A stretch of 12,238 nt of DNA from an uncultured Phycisphaerales bacterium (GCA_903905665.1 CAIVHJ010000220.1:1-12238); one strand, 5' to 3'; positions 1 through 8,377 are shown, counted from the first letter of the stretch. Numbers and translations: made by a program. Notes: generated by a model from the sequence alone, not told the origin.

Positions 1-3000
1 GTCTCCAGCCAGGACCCGTCTGCCTCCAGTGTCGCTCAGGGAATTCGGGATGTCATTTCGGGGTGTCACGCCAATTTTTACGTAGAATATCCGTGCCACA
101 GCCAAACCGAACAACGGTGGTTTCAAGTTCGCGTGGCTTCGTTCGCCGACGCAGGATCCCGCCGAGTGATCGTGTGTTATGAAAACATTACTGAACTCAA
201 ACGAGTTGAGCAGGCGTGGAAGGAATCGCAGGAACGCTATGAACTTGCTACTTGCGCCGGACGGGTCGAGGTCTGGGACTGGAACCTGCAAACTCAGGAA
301 CTGTTTGTAGATCCCCGCTTCAAATCCAAGCTGGGCTATTCGGAAACGGAAATTTCCAATTGTGTGGAGTCATGGGAAGCCGTGACGCATCCTGAGGATC
401 TGCCTCGGATCTATGCTGCCCTTGATGAGCATCTGGCGGGGCACCGGCCGATTTTTGAGGTGGTGCATCGGTTCCTCCACAAGGACGGCAGTATCCGATG
501 GTTCAGTGCTCGCGGCCGCGTCCTTCGAGACGAGCAGGACCGGCCCAGCCGCCTGATCGGCACCAGTATCGACGTGACGGATCAGAAACGTGCAGAGATG
601 GAGTTGGAGTATCGTATCGGGCTGGAGCGGCTGATCACTCAGATTTCGACGCAGTTTGTCGAGCTCACCGCCGAACAGATCGATGAAGAAATCAACTCCG
701 CCCTGAAGCGAATCGGTAAATTCGTCGGAGCGGATCGGAGTTACGTGGTTCAACTGAATCCCGATGGATCTCGCTTTACGATTACGCATGAATGGTGCGA
801 CGATCAGATTCCCCCCACGAAGCAGCGGTTGCAAGAAGTTCCGATTGAATCATTCGGATGGGCCTATCAACAGTTGTTAACGCAGGGCGTGTTCTATTTC
901 CGCAGCCTCGATGATCTTCCCCCGGAAGCGCAAACTGAGTGGAACGAGTTCTTCTCTGAGGGAACCCGCTCGATGCTGTGCATGGCGATGTTCATGCAAG
1001 GTCGTCCGATGGGGTGTGTCGGATTTGACGCCGTTCGGCAGGAGCGTGACTGGTCCGGCGAAGTAATTTCGTTGCTTAAGGTGATCGGTGAGATTTTTGT
1101 CAATGCGCTTCAGCGCAAACAGTCGGAGGAATCTTTGCGGGACAAAGAGTCGCGCCTGCGCACTCTGTTCGAAAACATGCCAATCGGATTGTATCGGAGC
1201 ACGCCGAGCGGACAGATTCTTGAAGCCAACCCGACCTTTATACGAATGCTCGGTTATTCGAGTCTCGGCGAGCTGCAATCATGTGATTTTGAGAAGCACG
1301 GCTATGCCGAAGGCTACACACGTCGGCAGTTCCGCGAGGCCATGGAACGCGACGGGGAAATTCGCGGCTTGGATACGGCTTTGTACCGTAAGGACGGTTC
1401 CGTGATCCATGTCCGTGAAAACGCCCGTGCCGTTCGTGACGCCCACGGCCACGTCTTGTTCTACGAAGGAGCGATCGAAGACGTTTCCGAACGCAAAGCA
1501 GCCGAGGCGATTTTGGAGCGCCAACGCAAACTCTTCATGGAAGGCCCCGTCACCGTATTCCGCTGGTTACCGGCTCCCGGTTGGCCCGTCGATTACGTCT
1601 CCTCCAACGTGAATCAATACGGTTATCGCGCCGAAGACCTCATGAGCGGAAAAATTCTCTATGCCGATCTCATCCACCCCGACGATCTCGAACGTATCGC
1701 GAACGAAGTCAAAACCCACACCGAATCAGGGGTTCGCTCCTTTGCTCAGGAATACCGCATTTTCACCGCGCGCGGTGATGTGCGGTGGCTCTATGATTTT
1801 ACCGTCGTGGTTCGGGATGATACGAATCAGGTGATTCATTACGATGGGTATGTCTTTGACAATACCACCCAGAAACAATCGGAGCAGGCTTTGCGGGAAA
1901 GCGAGGAACGTTTTCGCACACTCGCTGAAAACATTCCGGGGGTCATCTATCTCTGCCGCAACGACGCACGATACTCGATGCTGTACCTCAACGAAGGCGT
2001 GGAAAAACTTACCGGTTACCCGAAAGAGGACTTTCTTTCTGACCGCGTTAGTTTCTCCGATCTTTTTCATCCCGAGGATGCCCGTTGGATCCCGGGTGCA
2101 GTGAACAACGCCGTCGATCAAAGTCGTCCGTTCCATCTGGTTTATCGGATTCGACATCGCGGCGGTGCATGGCGATGGATTGAGGAGTTCGGAACAGCGA
2201 TTCATATCGAGCCGTCGGAATTGCTGTTAGAGGGTTTTCTAAGTGACATCACTGAACGGATGGAGTCCGAAGTCAAGTTGCACCACCTGACGGATACGCT
2301 CAACAACATTCTCACCTCGTCCACCGATTACGGCATCGCCGCGATGGACCTTGATTTTCGGGTAATCCATTTCAACCCCGCTGCCGAACTCATCTTTGAG
2401 ATGCCGGCTTCACAAATCATCGGCAAAACGATTCAGGAGATTCATGCCGGCCACCCAGTGGATCCCCGGCGCGTCCGGCAGGCGATTCAAAACATTGTTG
2501 AAGACGGAAAGTGGGATCAGGAAGTCTGTTTCCACCGCCCCGACGGTTCCCATAAGTATCTCCACGTTCATGCGGTGCCGATGCGCGACGCCGAACAGCA
2601 CAGCATCGGCTATGTGCTTTTTGTAAGGGATGTCACCGACGCGCACTTGGCGGACCAGTCGCTGCGCGAAAGCGAACATCGCTATCGTATGCTTTTTGAA
2701 GGAGCCTCCGACTCCATCTTCCTCTACGACATCGAAGGACGCATCCTGGATGCCAACGCCAAGGCCTGCCAAACCTATGGTTACGACCGTGAAGAATTGC
2801 AGCAAATGCATGTGGGGGGGCCGCTCAGTGCCGAAGAATACGTCTCCACCGAGCGAACGCACGACTTGCTCCACCGAGCGTTCGAAGGCGAGGTACTGTC
2901 TTTCGAATGGATGGGGCGGCGAAAGGACGGTACCACCTTTCCGGAAGAAGTCTCCCTCAAAACCATTATTTTGGGAGGGCAAAAGTATTTGTTGGCGATC

Positions 3001-4221
3001 ATCCGCGAGGTCTCCGAGCGCAAGCGGGCCCAGGAAGAGCGAGAACATTTGCAGGCCCAACTTTACGCCGCCCAGAAAATGGAATCCATCGGAACTCTGG
3101 CGGGGGGCATCGCCCACGATTTCAACAATCTTTTGGCCGGGGTAATGGGGTTTGCTTCGTTGGCCCTCGAACAAATGGGTCCGGTGAATCCGGCGGCCGA
3201 ATCGGTTCGGCTCATTCTCCAGTCGACTGAAAAAGCCGCCCAATTGACGCGCGAGCTGTTGGCCTACGCACGCGGGGGACCTCGGTTGCTGGAAGTCTTC
3301 GATCTGAATCAACTGGTCGGCGACATGCTCAACCTCCTGCGGATCAATGTTCCCAGGCAAATCGATATCAATCGAAACCTGCAACTGGAAAAACTGTTGA
3401 TTCGGGCCGATCCGGCCCAGATTCAGCAGGTCATCATGAATTTGTGTATCAATGCAGCAGAATCCATCGGGCCCCACAGCGGTCACGTGACGATTTCCAC
3501 CGGCCGATGTCGCCTGGAAGGGGAGCAATGTCGTGGATTATGGCCGACCGAGGTTTCCCCGGGAGACTATGCCTACCTCCAGGTTCAGGACACCGGGTGT
3601 GGTTTGAGTCCTGAGATGCAGAGTAGGATTTTCGAACCGTTCTTTACCACCAAACAGCTGGGCCGTGGGATGGGCTTGGCCGCGGTTCATGGCATCGTCA
3701 CCAACCACAACGGAGCCATACGCATCGAAAGCACCCTGGGCCAGGGATCTTTCTTTACTGTTTACCTCCCCGTCTCTGAAAAAAGCATCACCAATGGTTT
3801 CGCTCCGACGCAAACCACTACGTCCGATGGCTCAGAAACCATCCTCGTCGTTGATGATGAAGAACTCGTTCGGGAAGTCGCTCAGCGCAGTCTGGTCGCG
3901 AAGGGTTATTCCGTACTGACCGCCCCTGACGGAGAACAGGCCCTTCGGGTACTTCGTCGGAAATCTTCCGAAATCAAACTGGTGATCCTCGATCTCGTCA
4001 TGCCGGGTTTGCACGGCGACTCGATGATTTTGGAACTGAGAAAGATTTGTCCGGATATCCGAATACTGTTTTCCAGTGGTTACAGCGAAAACATCGCTCA
4101 GGAATACATCGCCAACCGCATCGAGGGGGGATTCATTCAAAAACCCTACACCGCTTCGGCGCTGTGCTATGCCGTCCGAAAAACCATCGACTTTTCCCCC
4201 ACTTCCTCATCCGTACCATGA
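1..4221 (+). CDS. Multi-PAS/GAF hybrid sensor histidine kinase with C-terminal receiver (5' partial)
   Basis: Phosphorelay sensor kinase that autophosphorylates on His and passes phosphate to its own receiver. The reading frame is open from base 1, so the true start is upstream; the GTG at 133 lies inside a PAS domain and is not the start. Residues are numbered from base 1. Domains: end of a PAS (1-68, closing with ENITELKR), PAS (about 78-197), GAF (about 204-368), then five PAS repeats starting near 385, 507, 637, 763 and 894, most closing with a D(V/I)(S/T)ERK-like linker. HisKA follows with the H-box GGIAHDFNNLL (His1039), then HATPase with N-box QQVIMNLCINAAESI, DTGCG (1197-1201) and GRGMGLA. 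The receiver has acidic pocket DDEE from 1285, phospho-acceptor Asp1331 (ILDLVMPG) and Lys1381 (QKP). All catalytic residues are present. No membrane segment is visible, so it may be cytosolic, though the missing N-terminus could change this. The receiver has no output domain, so a separate Hpt/regulator partner is inferred. The signal sensed is unknown. Confidence 0.95.
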   Translation, partial: VSSQDPSASSVAQGIRDVISGCHANFYVEYPCHSQTEQRWFQVRVASFADAGSRRVIVCYENITELKRVEQAWKESQERYELATCAGRVEVWDWNLQTQELFVDPRFKSKLGYSETEISNCVESWEAVTHPEDLPRIYAALDEHLAGHRPIFEVVHRFLHKDGSIRWFSARGRVLRDEQDRPSRLIGTSIDVTDQKRAEMELEYRIGLERLITQISTQFVELTAEQIDEEINSALKRIGKFVGADRSYVVQLNPDGSRFTITHEWCDDQIPPTKQRLQEVPIESFGWAYQQLLTQGVFYFRSLDDLPPEAQTEWNEFFSEGTRSMLCMAMFMQGRPMGCVGFDAVRQERDWSGEVISLLKVIGEIFVNALQRKQSEESLRDKESRLRTLFENMPIGLYRSTPSGQILEANPTFIRMLGYSSLGELQSCDFEKHGYAEGYTRRQFREAMERDGEIRGLDTALYRKDGSVIHVRENARAVRDAHGHVLFYEGAIEDVSERKAAEAILERQRKLFMEGPVTVFRWLPAPGWPVDYVSSNVNQYGYRAEDLMSGKILYADLIHPDDLERIANEVKTHTESGVRSFAQEYRIFTARGDVRWLYDFTVVVRDDTNQVIHYDGYVFDNTTQKQSEQALRESEERFRTLAENIPGVIYLCRNDARYSMLYLNEGVEKLTGYPKEDFLSDRVSFSDLFHPEDARWIPGAVNNAVDQSRPFHLVYRIRHRGGAWRWIEEFGTAIHIEPSELLLEGFLSDITERMESEVKLHHLTDTLNNILTSSTDYGIAAMDLDFRVIHFNPAAELIFEMPASQIIGKTIQEIHAGHPVDPRRVRQAIQNIVEDGKWDQEVCFHRPDGSHKYLHVHAVPMRDAEQHSIGYVLFVRDVTDAHLADQSLRESEHRYRMLFEGASDSIFLYDIEGRILDANAKACQTYGYDREELQQMHVGGPLSAEEYVSTERTHDLLHRAFEGEVLSFEWMGRRKDGTTFPEEVSLKTIILGGQKYLLAIIREVSERKRAQEEREHLQAQLYAAQKMESIGTLAGGIAHDFNNLLAGVMGFASLALEQMGPVNPAAESVRLILQSTEKAAQLTRELLAYARGGPRLLEVFDLNQLVGDMLNLLRINVPRQIDINRNLQLEKLLIRADPAQIQQVIMNLCINAAESIGPHSGHVTISTGRCRLEGEQCRGLWPTEVSPGDYAYLQVQDTGCGLSPEMQSRIFEPFFTTKQLGRGMGLAAVHGIVTNHNGAIRIESTLGQGSFFTVYLPVSEKSITNGFAPTQTTTSDGSETILVVDDEELVREVAQRSLVAKGYSVLTAPDGEQALRVLRRKSSEIKLVILDLVMPGLHGDSMILELRKICPDIRILFSSGYSENIAQEYIANRIEGGFIQKPYTASALCYAVRKTIDFSPTSSSVP

Positions 4222-4254
4222 TCTCCGTTGGCGTGTGTGATCTCTCGGAGTTGT

Positions 4255-5103
4255 TCATTCGGGGATTGATCGCAGATGTTCGACAAATTCGGTAAGAACC
4301 CATTCCGGGGTGGACGCTCCGGCCGTAACGCCTGCAACTTTCCTGCCCGTCACCATCGACGCTTCAAATTGGCTCTTGTTCTCCAGATGGTAGGTTGGCA
4401 CGTTTTGCTCGCGACACAACCGCGCCAATTCCTGAGTGTTGGCGGAATGCAACCCTCCCAGAACGAACATGACATCCACCTGGGCGCACAAAGCCACAGC
4501 CGCTTGTTGGCGACGGACGACCTCCAGACACAGGGTGTTGACGATCTTGATCTCCTGAAACGGACGCTTGGCGATCTCCCCGATGATCTCGCCGACGTGC
4601 TCGGGCGAGTGCGTCGTCTGCGCCACGATGCCCAACCGCGCCCGCTCCGGAAGCCGCAAATCGATTTCATCGACGTGATCCAGCACAATGACATTCGGGG
4701 CATAGTCCAGAATCCCCTGCACTTCGGGATGATCGACGTTTCCGATCACCACCACCCGATACCCTTCCTCATGAAGCGTGCGAACCGCCTCCTGGGCCTT
4801 TTTGACCAGAATGCACGTCGCGTCAATGATCTTGAGATTTCTTTGGTGGGCTTTTTCAAGCAGACGCGGCGAAGCACCGTGGGATCGGATCAGGATCGTC
4901 GAGCCGGGTTTGATCCGGTCGAGGTCTCCGCTCTGAATCAATCCCGCACGTTCCAGTTTGGACACCACATCGCGGTTATGGATAACCGGCCCCAGCGAAA
5001 TCACGTTCCCCGGCCCATGCTCGCGCAATGCCCCCTCCGCCAACTCAATCGCGGCTTCCACCCCAAAACAAAACCCTCGTTTTTCCGCCACACGTACTTC
5101 CAT
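4255..5103 (-). CDS. ispH: 4-hydroxy-3-methylbut-2-enyl diphosphate reductase IspH (LytB)
   Basis: Last enzyme of the MEP isoprenoid pathway; it reduces HMBPP to IPP and DMAPP using a [4Fe-4S] cluster in the cytosol. The 282-aa product is somewhat shorter than the E. coli enzyme (about 316). The three cluster cysteines are present: C12 (GFCFGV), C97 (DATC) and C192 (NTLC). Substrate-site residues can also be placed: H42 (IHNRDVV), H75 (RSHG), H125 and E127 (DHPEVQG), the QTT motif at 162-164, and S264 in AGASTPEW. Several normally conserved neighbours differ: Ile follows C97 where Pro is usual, the third Cys is followed by LEVVRRQ rather than an AT-type stretch, and the SSN diphosphate motif reads SAN (220-222). 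It is therefore a divergent but probably active member. The gene follows the thioredoxin-like gene by 28 bases on the same strand, so co-transcription is likely, and it converges with the histidine kinase (33 bases apart). The ribosome site is weak (GAGG about 14 bases before ATG). Confidence 0.9.
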   Translation of the reverse strand: MEVRVAEKRGFCFGVEAAIELAEGALREHGPGNVISLGPVIHNRDVVSKLERAGLIQSGDLDRIKPGSTILIRSHGASPRLLEKAHQRNLKIIDATCILVKKAQEAVRTLHEEGYRVVVIGNVDHPEVQGILDYAPNVIVLDHVDEIDLRLPERARLGIVAQTTHSPEHVGEIIGEIAKRPFQEIKIVNTLCLEVVRRQQAAVALCAQVDVMFVLGGLHSANTQELARLCREQNVPTYHLENKSQFEASMVTGRKVAGVTAGASTPEWVLTEFVEHLRSIPE

Positions 5104-5131
5104 GGTGTCTCACGATTCCTCAATCAGTACC

Positions 5132-6172
5132 CTACGGTTTTAGAACGTTTCCCGGCGGCCCCAGCGAATCGGATGGTTGTTTCTCCTGTTGAGCGGTTTC
5201 GTATTTCTTGAGCGTTTTCTGCATCTCCTCTTTTACAGGCCCATCCGAATGTTCGACGGCTTTCTTCTGAAATTCAACGGCGTGAGGGATATCCCCTGTC
5301 TCGAACAACGCCCGTGCATACGTATCGAGTGCCGTGGGATCATTCCCGTCGGTCAACTCGTTGGCACTTTGAGCAAATAGCAGCGCGTCCTTGTAATACT
5401 GCGAATCTTTTTTGTCGTCGGTCAAAAGAATCCAAGCCACTTCATTTGCAATCTGCACCCGCAACTCCTTCGAAATAGGATTCGACGGGTCCAGCACTTT
5501 TTTCGTGTGTTCGACTAGCAACTTCCAGTCGGCTTTCTCCATCGCCTGGGCCATGACGGTCTGCTGCTCTTTAAAAAACTTCGCATCGGCCTTGCTGGTG
5601 GCTACCGCTTTGTCGATGTCGTATTCGCCTTTTACGACTTTGGCGAGCACCTCATCCAGTTGCGGATTGCCTGCCGAATAACCGAACCACGCAATCCGTC
5701 CGTCTTTGGCGATTACAAATGCCGCCGGAACCCCGTCCAGACCGGCCCCCATCATGTACGTCGTGCTCGTCTTGCCCAGCGAACCCATCCCCGTCTGCGT
5801 CGGCTGATCGATCGCCACCACGAAATCCATCTTGTCCCCTTGCTTCTCGACCACCGGTGCGACGGTACTCTTGGGTTCGTCGCTCATGGCAACGACTACC
5901 AATCCTTTGTCTTTGTATTGCTTCTGCAGTTCGTTGAGATGCGGCATGGACATCCAGCACGGCCCGCACCAAGTCGCCCAGAATTCAATCAGATAGATAT
6001 GTTGTCCTTTTTCCTTTTCAAGATCGACCGGGCCTCCCTTGATCCATTCCGCAACGTGTAGCGTCGGCGCCGGATCGCCGATGTGCAATTCCTTCACCTC
6101 CGGAGCCTGAGCCCGGACGTTCCCACAGAACCCGATTACACACATCGCCGCTACCGCAAACAATGCTCGCAT
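5132..6172 (-). CDS. Exported TlpA-like thioredoxin-fold protein with C-terminal TPR-like region
   Basis: Thiol-disulfide oxidoreductase of the TlpA/ResA/AhpC-TSA type, probably in the periplasm. Residues 1-23 form a signal peptide (hydrophobic core FAVAAMCVIGF, cleavage after AQA); no lipobox is seen. The thioredoxin fold follows: EFWATWCGPC puts the active-site pair at C69/C72, and the cis-proline is P149 in GVPAAFVIAKDGRIAW. From about 200 to 340 the protein is helical with TPR-like repeats (for example ALDTYARALFETGDIPHAVEFQKKAVEHS). This thioredoxin plus C-terminal helical repeat build is common in planctomycete-like genomes (family knowledge). The start is supported by GAGGAG at 6182-6187, nine bases before ATG, and by the signal peptide. 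A candidate promoter lies at 6203-6231. It is the first gene of a probable operon with ispH. The physiological substrate cannot be read from the sequence. A link to redox upkeep of the downstream Fe-S enzyme would need a compartment crossing and is unlikely to be direct. Confidence 0.9.
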   Translation of the reverse strand: MRALFAVAAMCVIGFCGNVRAQAPEVKELHIGDPAPTLHVAEWIKGGPVDLEKEKGQHIYLIEFWATWCGPCWMSMPHLNELQKQYKDKGLVVVAMSDEPKSTVAPVVEKQGDKMDFVVAIDQPTQTGMGSLGKTSTTYMMGAGLDGVPAAFVIAKDGRIAWFGYSAGNPQLDEVLAKVVKGEYDIDKAVATSKADAKFFKEQQTVMAQAMEKADWKLLVEHTKKVLDPSNPISKELRVQIANEVAWILLTDDKKDSQYYKDALLFAQSANELTDGNDPTALDTYARALFETGDIPHAVEFQKKAVEHSDGPVKEEMQKTLKKYETAQQEKQPSDSLGPPGNVLKP

Positions 6173-6202
6173 GGATAGTTTCTCCTCACATGGTTTCCTA
6201 CG

Positions 6203-6231
6203 ATTGTAGCGAAGACCACTGCCCTCGGAAA
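6203..6231 (-). promoter_or_regulatory. Candidate sigma70-type promoter of the thioredoxin-ispH operon
   Basis: On the minus strand a TACAAT -10 box (6203-6208) lies 17 bases after a weak -35 (TTTCCG, 6226-6231). It would give a leader of about 24 bases that contains the GAGGAG ribosome site. Prediction by eye only. Confidence 0.35.
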
Positions 6232-6295
6232 GCGGAATCCGCCGTTATTCTCTTGTGATCCCTGCCCAGAGGGGGCAATTACCATTACAATAGGA

Positions 6296-6301
6296 GCGCA
6301 G
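6296..6301 (+). promoter_or_regulatory. Possible -10 box before the GT9 gene
   Basis: TACAAT occurs just before the GT9 gene in the 141-base divergent intergenic region, but no good -35 is seen 16-18 bases upstream. Transcription starting here would leave only about six bases before the ATG at 6314. Either the true promoter is further upstream, the mRNA is nearly leaderless, or translation begins at a later codon. Confidence 0.2.
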
Positions 6302-6313
6302 GACGGTTTCCAG

Positions 6314-7420
6314 ATGGTATTGTCCGAATTGAAGTTCGATCGCATTCTGATCGTCAAACCCAGCTCGCTGGGCGACATCATCCATGCGCTGCCCGTGCTT
6401 AACGGATTGCGGCATCGCTACCCCACAGCCCGCATCAGCTGGCTCGTGAATCGCCAATACGCTCCGCTGCTGGAGAAACATCCCCAGCTCGACGAGGTCA
6501 TTCCGTTCGATCGACAGAAATTCAATTCTGTGCTCGGAGCTGCCGTGATGACCTTCCAGTTGGGTGGATTTGCCAAAGCCATTCGCAGCCGAAAATTCGA
6601 TCTCGCGATTGATTTGCAGGGCTTGTTCCGAAGCGGATTGATGACGTGGATTTCGCGCGCTCCCGTTCGGCTCGGATTCCATCCCGCACGCGAAGGCGCG
6701 GGGATATTCTACACCCATCGCATCCCCTTCGATTCCTCTCGTCATGCCGTCGAGCGAAACTATGCCGTTGCGAAAATTCTGGGGTTTGAAAACGTCCCCG
6801 TCGAATTCAAAATACCGGTTCATCCGGAAAGCGAACAATCCGTTCGTCAAAAACTGCTGGCCGGCGGTTTGCCGCCCACGGACCCGTTCGTCCTCGTTTG
6901 GCCGGGTTCGCGATGGGAAACAAAAAACTATCTGCCCGATCGCTACGCCGAACTCATCGACCGATGGCAGCAGGAAACGAACGTTCGAGTTGTGCTCGGC
7001 GGCAGTCCATCAGAGCGTGAACTGTGTCGGCGCATTGCACAATCATGTCGCGCCCAGCCTATCGACCTCGCGGGCCACACGGATTTGCTCGAAATGGTCG
7101 CGCTGGTGGCGAAATCTGCTTTGGTGGTCTGCAACGATTCCGCCCCTGCCCATTTGGCAGCCGCACTCCGTCAACCCCTCGTGGCCATTTATGGACCCAC
7201 CGACCCCAATCGTACCGGCCCTTATGGGTCCAAAGGGAAAACCCTGATTGCCGATCTGCCCTGCGCTCCGTGTTTCTTTCGAAAACTCAACCAATGCTCC
7301 CATGACCATGACTGCATGAACCGGATTACCGTGGACCAAATCCTCCAGGCCATGAAGTCGTCCTGGGATCACCGACCTTCTCTCTCGAACCCTGTTTCCG
7401 GTGGGGGACGGGGAAGCTGA
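6314..7420 (+). CDS. Glycosyltransferase family 9 (heptosyltransferase-like, LPS core synthesis)
   Basis: Member of the ADP-heptose:LPS heptosyltransferase family (WaaC/WaaF type, GT9, GT-B fold), which transfers a sugar to the lipid A-core acceptor at the inner face of the cytoplasmic membrane. The 368-aa length is normal. The N-terminal acceptor domain opens with ILIVKPSSLGDIIHALPVL (11-29). The C-terminal nucleotide-sugar domain shows WPGSRW (about 196), VVCNDSAPAHLAAAL (about 271) and GPTDPNRTGPYG (about 294), the hallmark of the family. The C-terminus has a Cys/His-rich stretch (CAPCFFRKLNQCSHDHDC), as in WaaF-like enzymes. WaaC or WaaF cannot be decided, and the donor may not be heptose. 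The start at ATG 6314 has AGGACGG just upstream; TTG codons at 6320 and 6329 are alternatives. No other LPS gene is in the window, so it is not part of a visible cluster. It is transcribed away from the thioredoxin-ispH operon. Confidence 0.88.
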   Translation: MVLSELKFDRILIVKPSSLGDIIHALPVLNGLRHRYPTARISWLVNRQYAPLLEKHPQLDEVIPFDRQKFNSVLGAAVMTFQLGGFAKAIRSRKFDLAIDLQGLFRSGLMTWISRAPVRLGFHPAREGAGIFYTHRIPFDSSRHAVERNYAVAKILGFENVPVEFKIPVHPESEQSVRQKLLAGGLPPTDPFVLVWPGSRWETKNYLPDRYAELIDRWQQETNVRVVLGGSPSERELCRRIAQSCRAQPIDLAGHTDLLEMVALVAKSALVVCNDSAPAHLAAALRQPLVAIYGPTDPNRTGPYGSKGKTLIADLPCAPCFFRKLNQCSHDHDCMNRITVDQILQAMKSSWDHRPSLSNPVSGGGRGS

Positions 7421-7567
7421 GTCCGATATGCTTTCTTTTCCCGGATTTGTGAATGATCGAGTGGATTTTTGGTCATTCAAAAAGCACAATTGAGGCGAGC
7501 GATCATCCGGATGGACATTCAGGGGTGGATGACGAGTGGAACCGTCGGTGCCTGGGGTTGTCCTGAG

Positions 7568-7596
7568 GTGACGACGGCGTTCAACTCGGTTACAAT
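7568..7596 (+). promoter_or_regulatory. Candidate promoter of maf
   Basis: GTGACG (7568-7573) and TACAAT (7591-7596) are separated by 17 bases, giving a predicted leader of about 27 bases that includes GAGGG at 7615-7619, ten bases before the maf ATG. It lies in the 209-base gap after the GT9 gene, which otherwise holds no gene or hairpin I can support. Confidence 0.4.
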
Positions 7597-7629
7597 CTGG
7601 TTTGCCCGAGCAACGAGGGTCTAAAGTCC

Positions 7630-8268
7630 ATGGCGGAACAACCGGTCAAACTCATCCTCGCCTCAAACAGCCCGCGTCGCGCTTCGCTTTTGCGCTCATG
7701 GGGAATTCGCTTCGAGATCATGTCCCCGGACCTGGCCGAACTCGAACCCCGCACTCCTCATCAGATTCCTACCCACTGGGCCGAAGCGCTGAGTTATTTC
7801 AAAGCCCGAAGTGTCGCTCGTCGATTGACCAGCGGTTATGTTTTGTCCGCCGATACCCTCGTGGCGATCGGAAACGAAATGTTCGGCAAACCCCGCGATG
7901 CCGAAGAGGCGTATCAGATTCTCAGAACCCTCTCCGATACGACCCATCAGGTCATCACCGGCGTGACCCTGCTCAACGCCGCCAGTCGTCAGCGCTGGAT
8001 CAGCCACGACATCACCGAGGTTACCATGAGAACCATGTCGGAAGAAGTTCTCACCAAATACATCGACAGTGGTTTGTGGGAGGGAAAAGCCGGCGCCTAC
8101 GGCATTCAGGATCAGTCCGATGCCAACATCGAATCCCTCGACGGAAGCTACACCAACGTCATGGGCCTCCCCATGGAACTCGTCGAATCCATGCTCGCCG
8201 AAGCCAATATCCTCGACGAACTTTCCGGTTCCCCGGAACCCGACGCCCTCCCCTCCAAAAAACGGTAG
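7630..8268 (+). CDS. maf: Maf-family nucleoside triphosphate pyrophosphatase
   Basis: Cytosolic house-cleaning enzyme that hydrolyses non-canonical or surplus NTPs (dTTP/UTP in the YhdE subgroup) to NMP and pyrophosphate; formerly called septum formation inhibitor. The 212-aa product carries the family motifs in order: LASNSPRR (10-17), the active-site SADTLV with D75 (73-78), GKPRD (86-90), HQVITGV (106-112) and GKAGAYGIQ (152-160). The last motif matches the YhdE-like dTTP/UTP pyrophosphatase type better than YceF. The C-terminus (after about 195) is a short proline-rich tail beyond the usual end. The ATG at 7630 has a GAGGG ribosome site and a candidate promoter at 7568-7596. The gene ends just before the low-GC accessory block and appears to mark its left chromosomal border. 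Confidence 0.93.
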   Translation: MAEQPVKLILASNSPRRASLLRSWGIRFEIMSPDLAELEPRTPHQIPTHWAEALSYFKARSVARRLTSGYVLSADTLVAIGNEMFGKPRDAEEAYQILRTLSDTTHQVITGVTLLNAASRQRWISHDITEVTMRTMSEEVLTKYIDSGLWEGKAGAYGIQDQSDANIESLDGSYTNVMGLPMELVESMLAEANILDELSGSPEPDALPSKKR

Positions 8269-8281
8269 AACTCATCCCCCA

Positions 8282-8355
8282 CTATTTCATGTTCTCAAAC
8301 TCTGCGATGAGCTCGGTGACGAGGATACCGATATCAACACTGACGGGAGGGACTG
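8282..8355 (-). pseudogene. Possible 3' tail of a truncated unknown gene
   Basis: The minus strand between maf and the accessory pair reads in frame as SVPPVSVDIGILVTELIAEFENM, then Lys and a TAG stop at 8282-8284. It has an amphipathic-helix look and coding-like codon use, but is cut by a TGA immediately upstream (8356-8358), and no start is available. It could be the end of a gene whose body was lost when the accessory pair arrived. It is very short and could be chance; I do not recognise the family. Confidence 0.3.
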
Positions 8356-8377
8356 ATCAGGGCATTGCCATGAGTGG

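Noticed and set aside
2410..3528. Long minus-strand open frame (372 codons) inside the histidine kinase
   Set aside because: It is antisense to conserved PAS and HisKA coding sequence and has no family resemblance.
133..4221. Histidine kinase gene starting at GTG 133
   Set aside because: The frame is open to base 1 and residues before 133 continue a PAS domain, so the gene starts outside the window.
4276..5211. Long plus-strand open frame (311 codons) opposite ispH
   Set aside because: It is antisense to a clear ispH gene, has no recognisable domain and unlikely composition; it reflects codon bias of the real gene.
7421..7629. Riboswitch or small RNA between GT9 and maf
   Set aside because: Only a GAATGA/TCATTC inverted repeat with a long loop is seen; it has no terminator tail and no known aptamer motif.
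8227..8240. GGTTCC-CC-GGAACC hairpin as maf terminator
   Set aside because: It lies inside the maf coding sequence and has no T-run after it.
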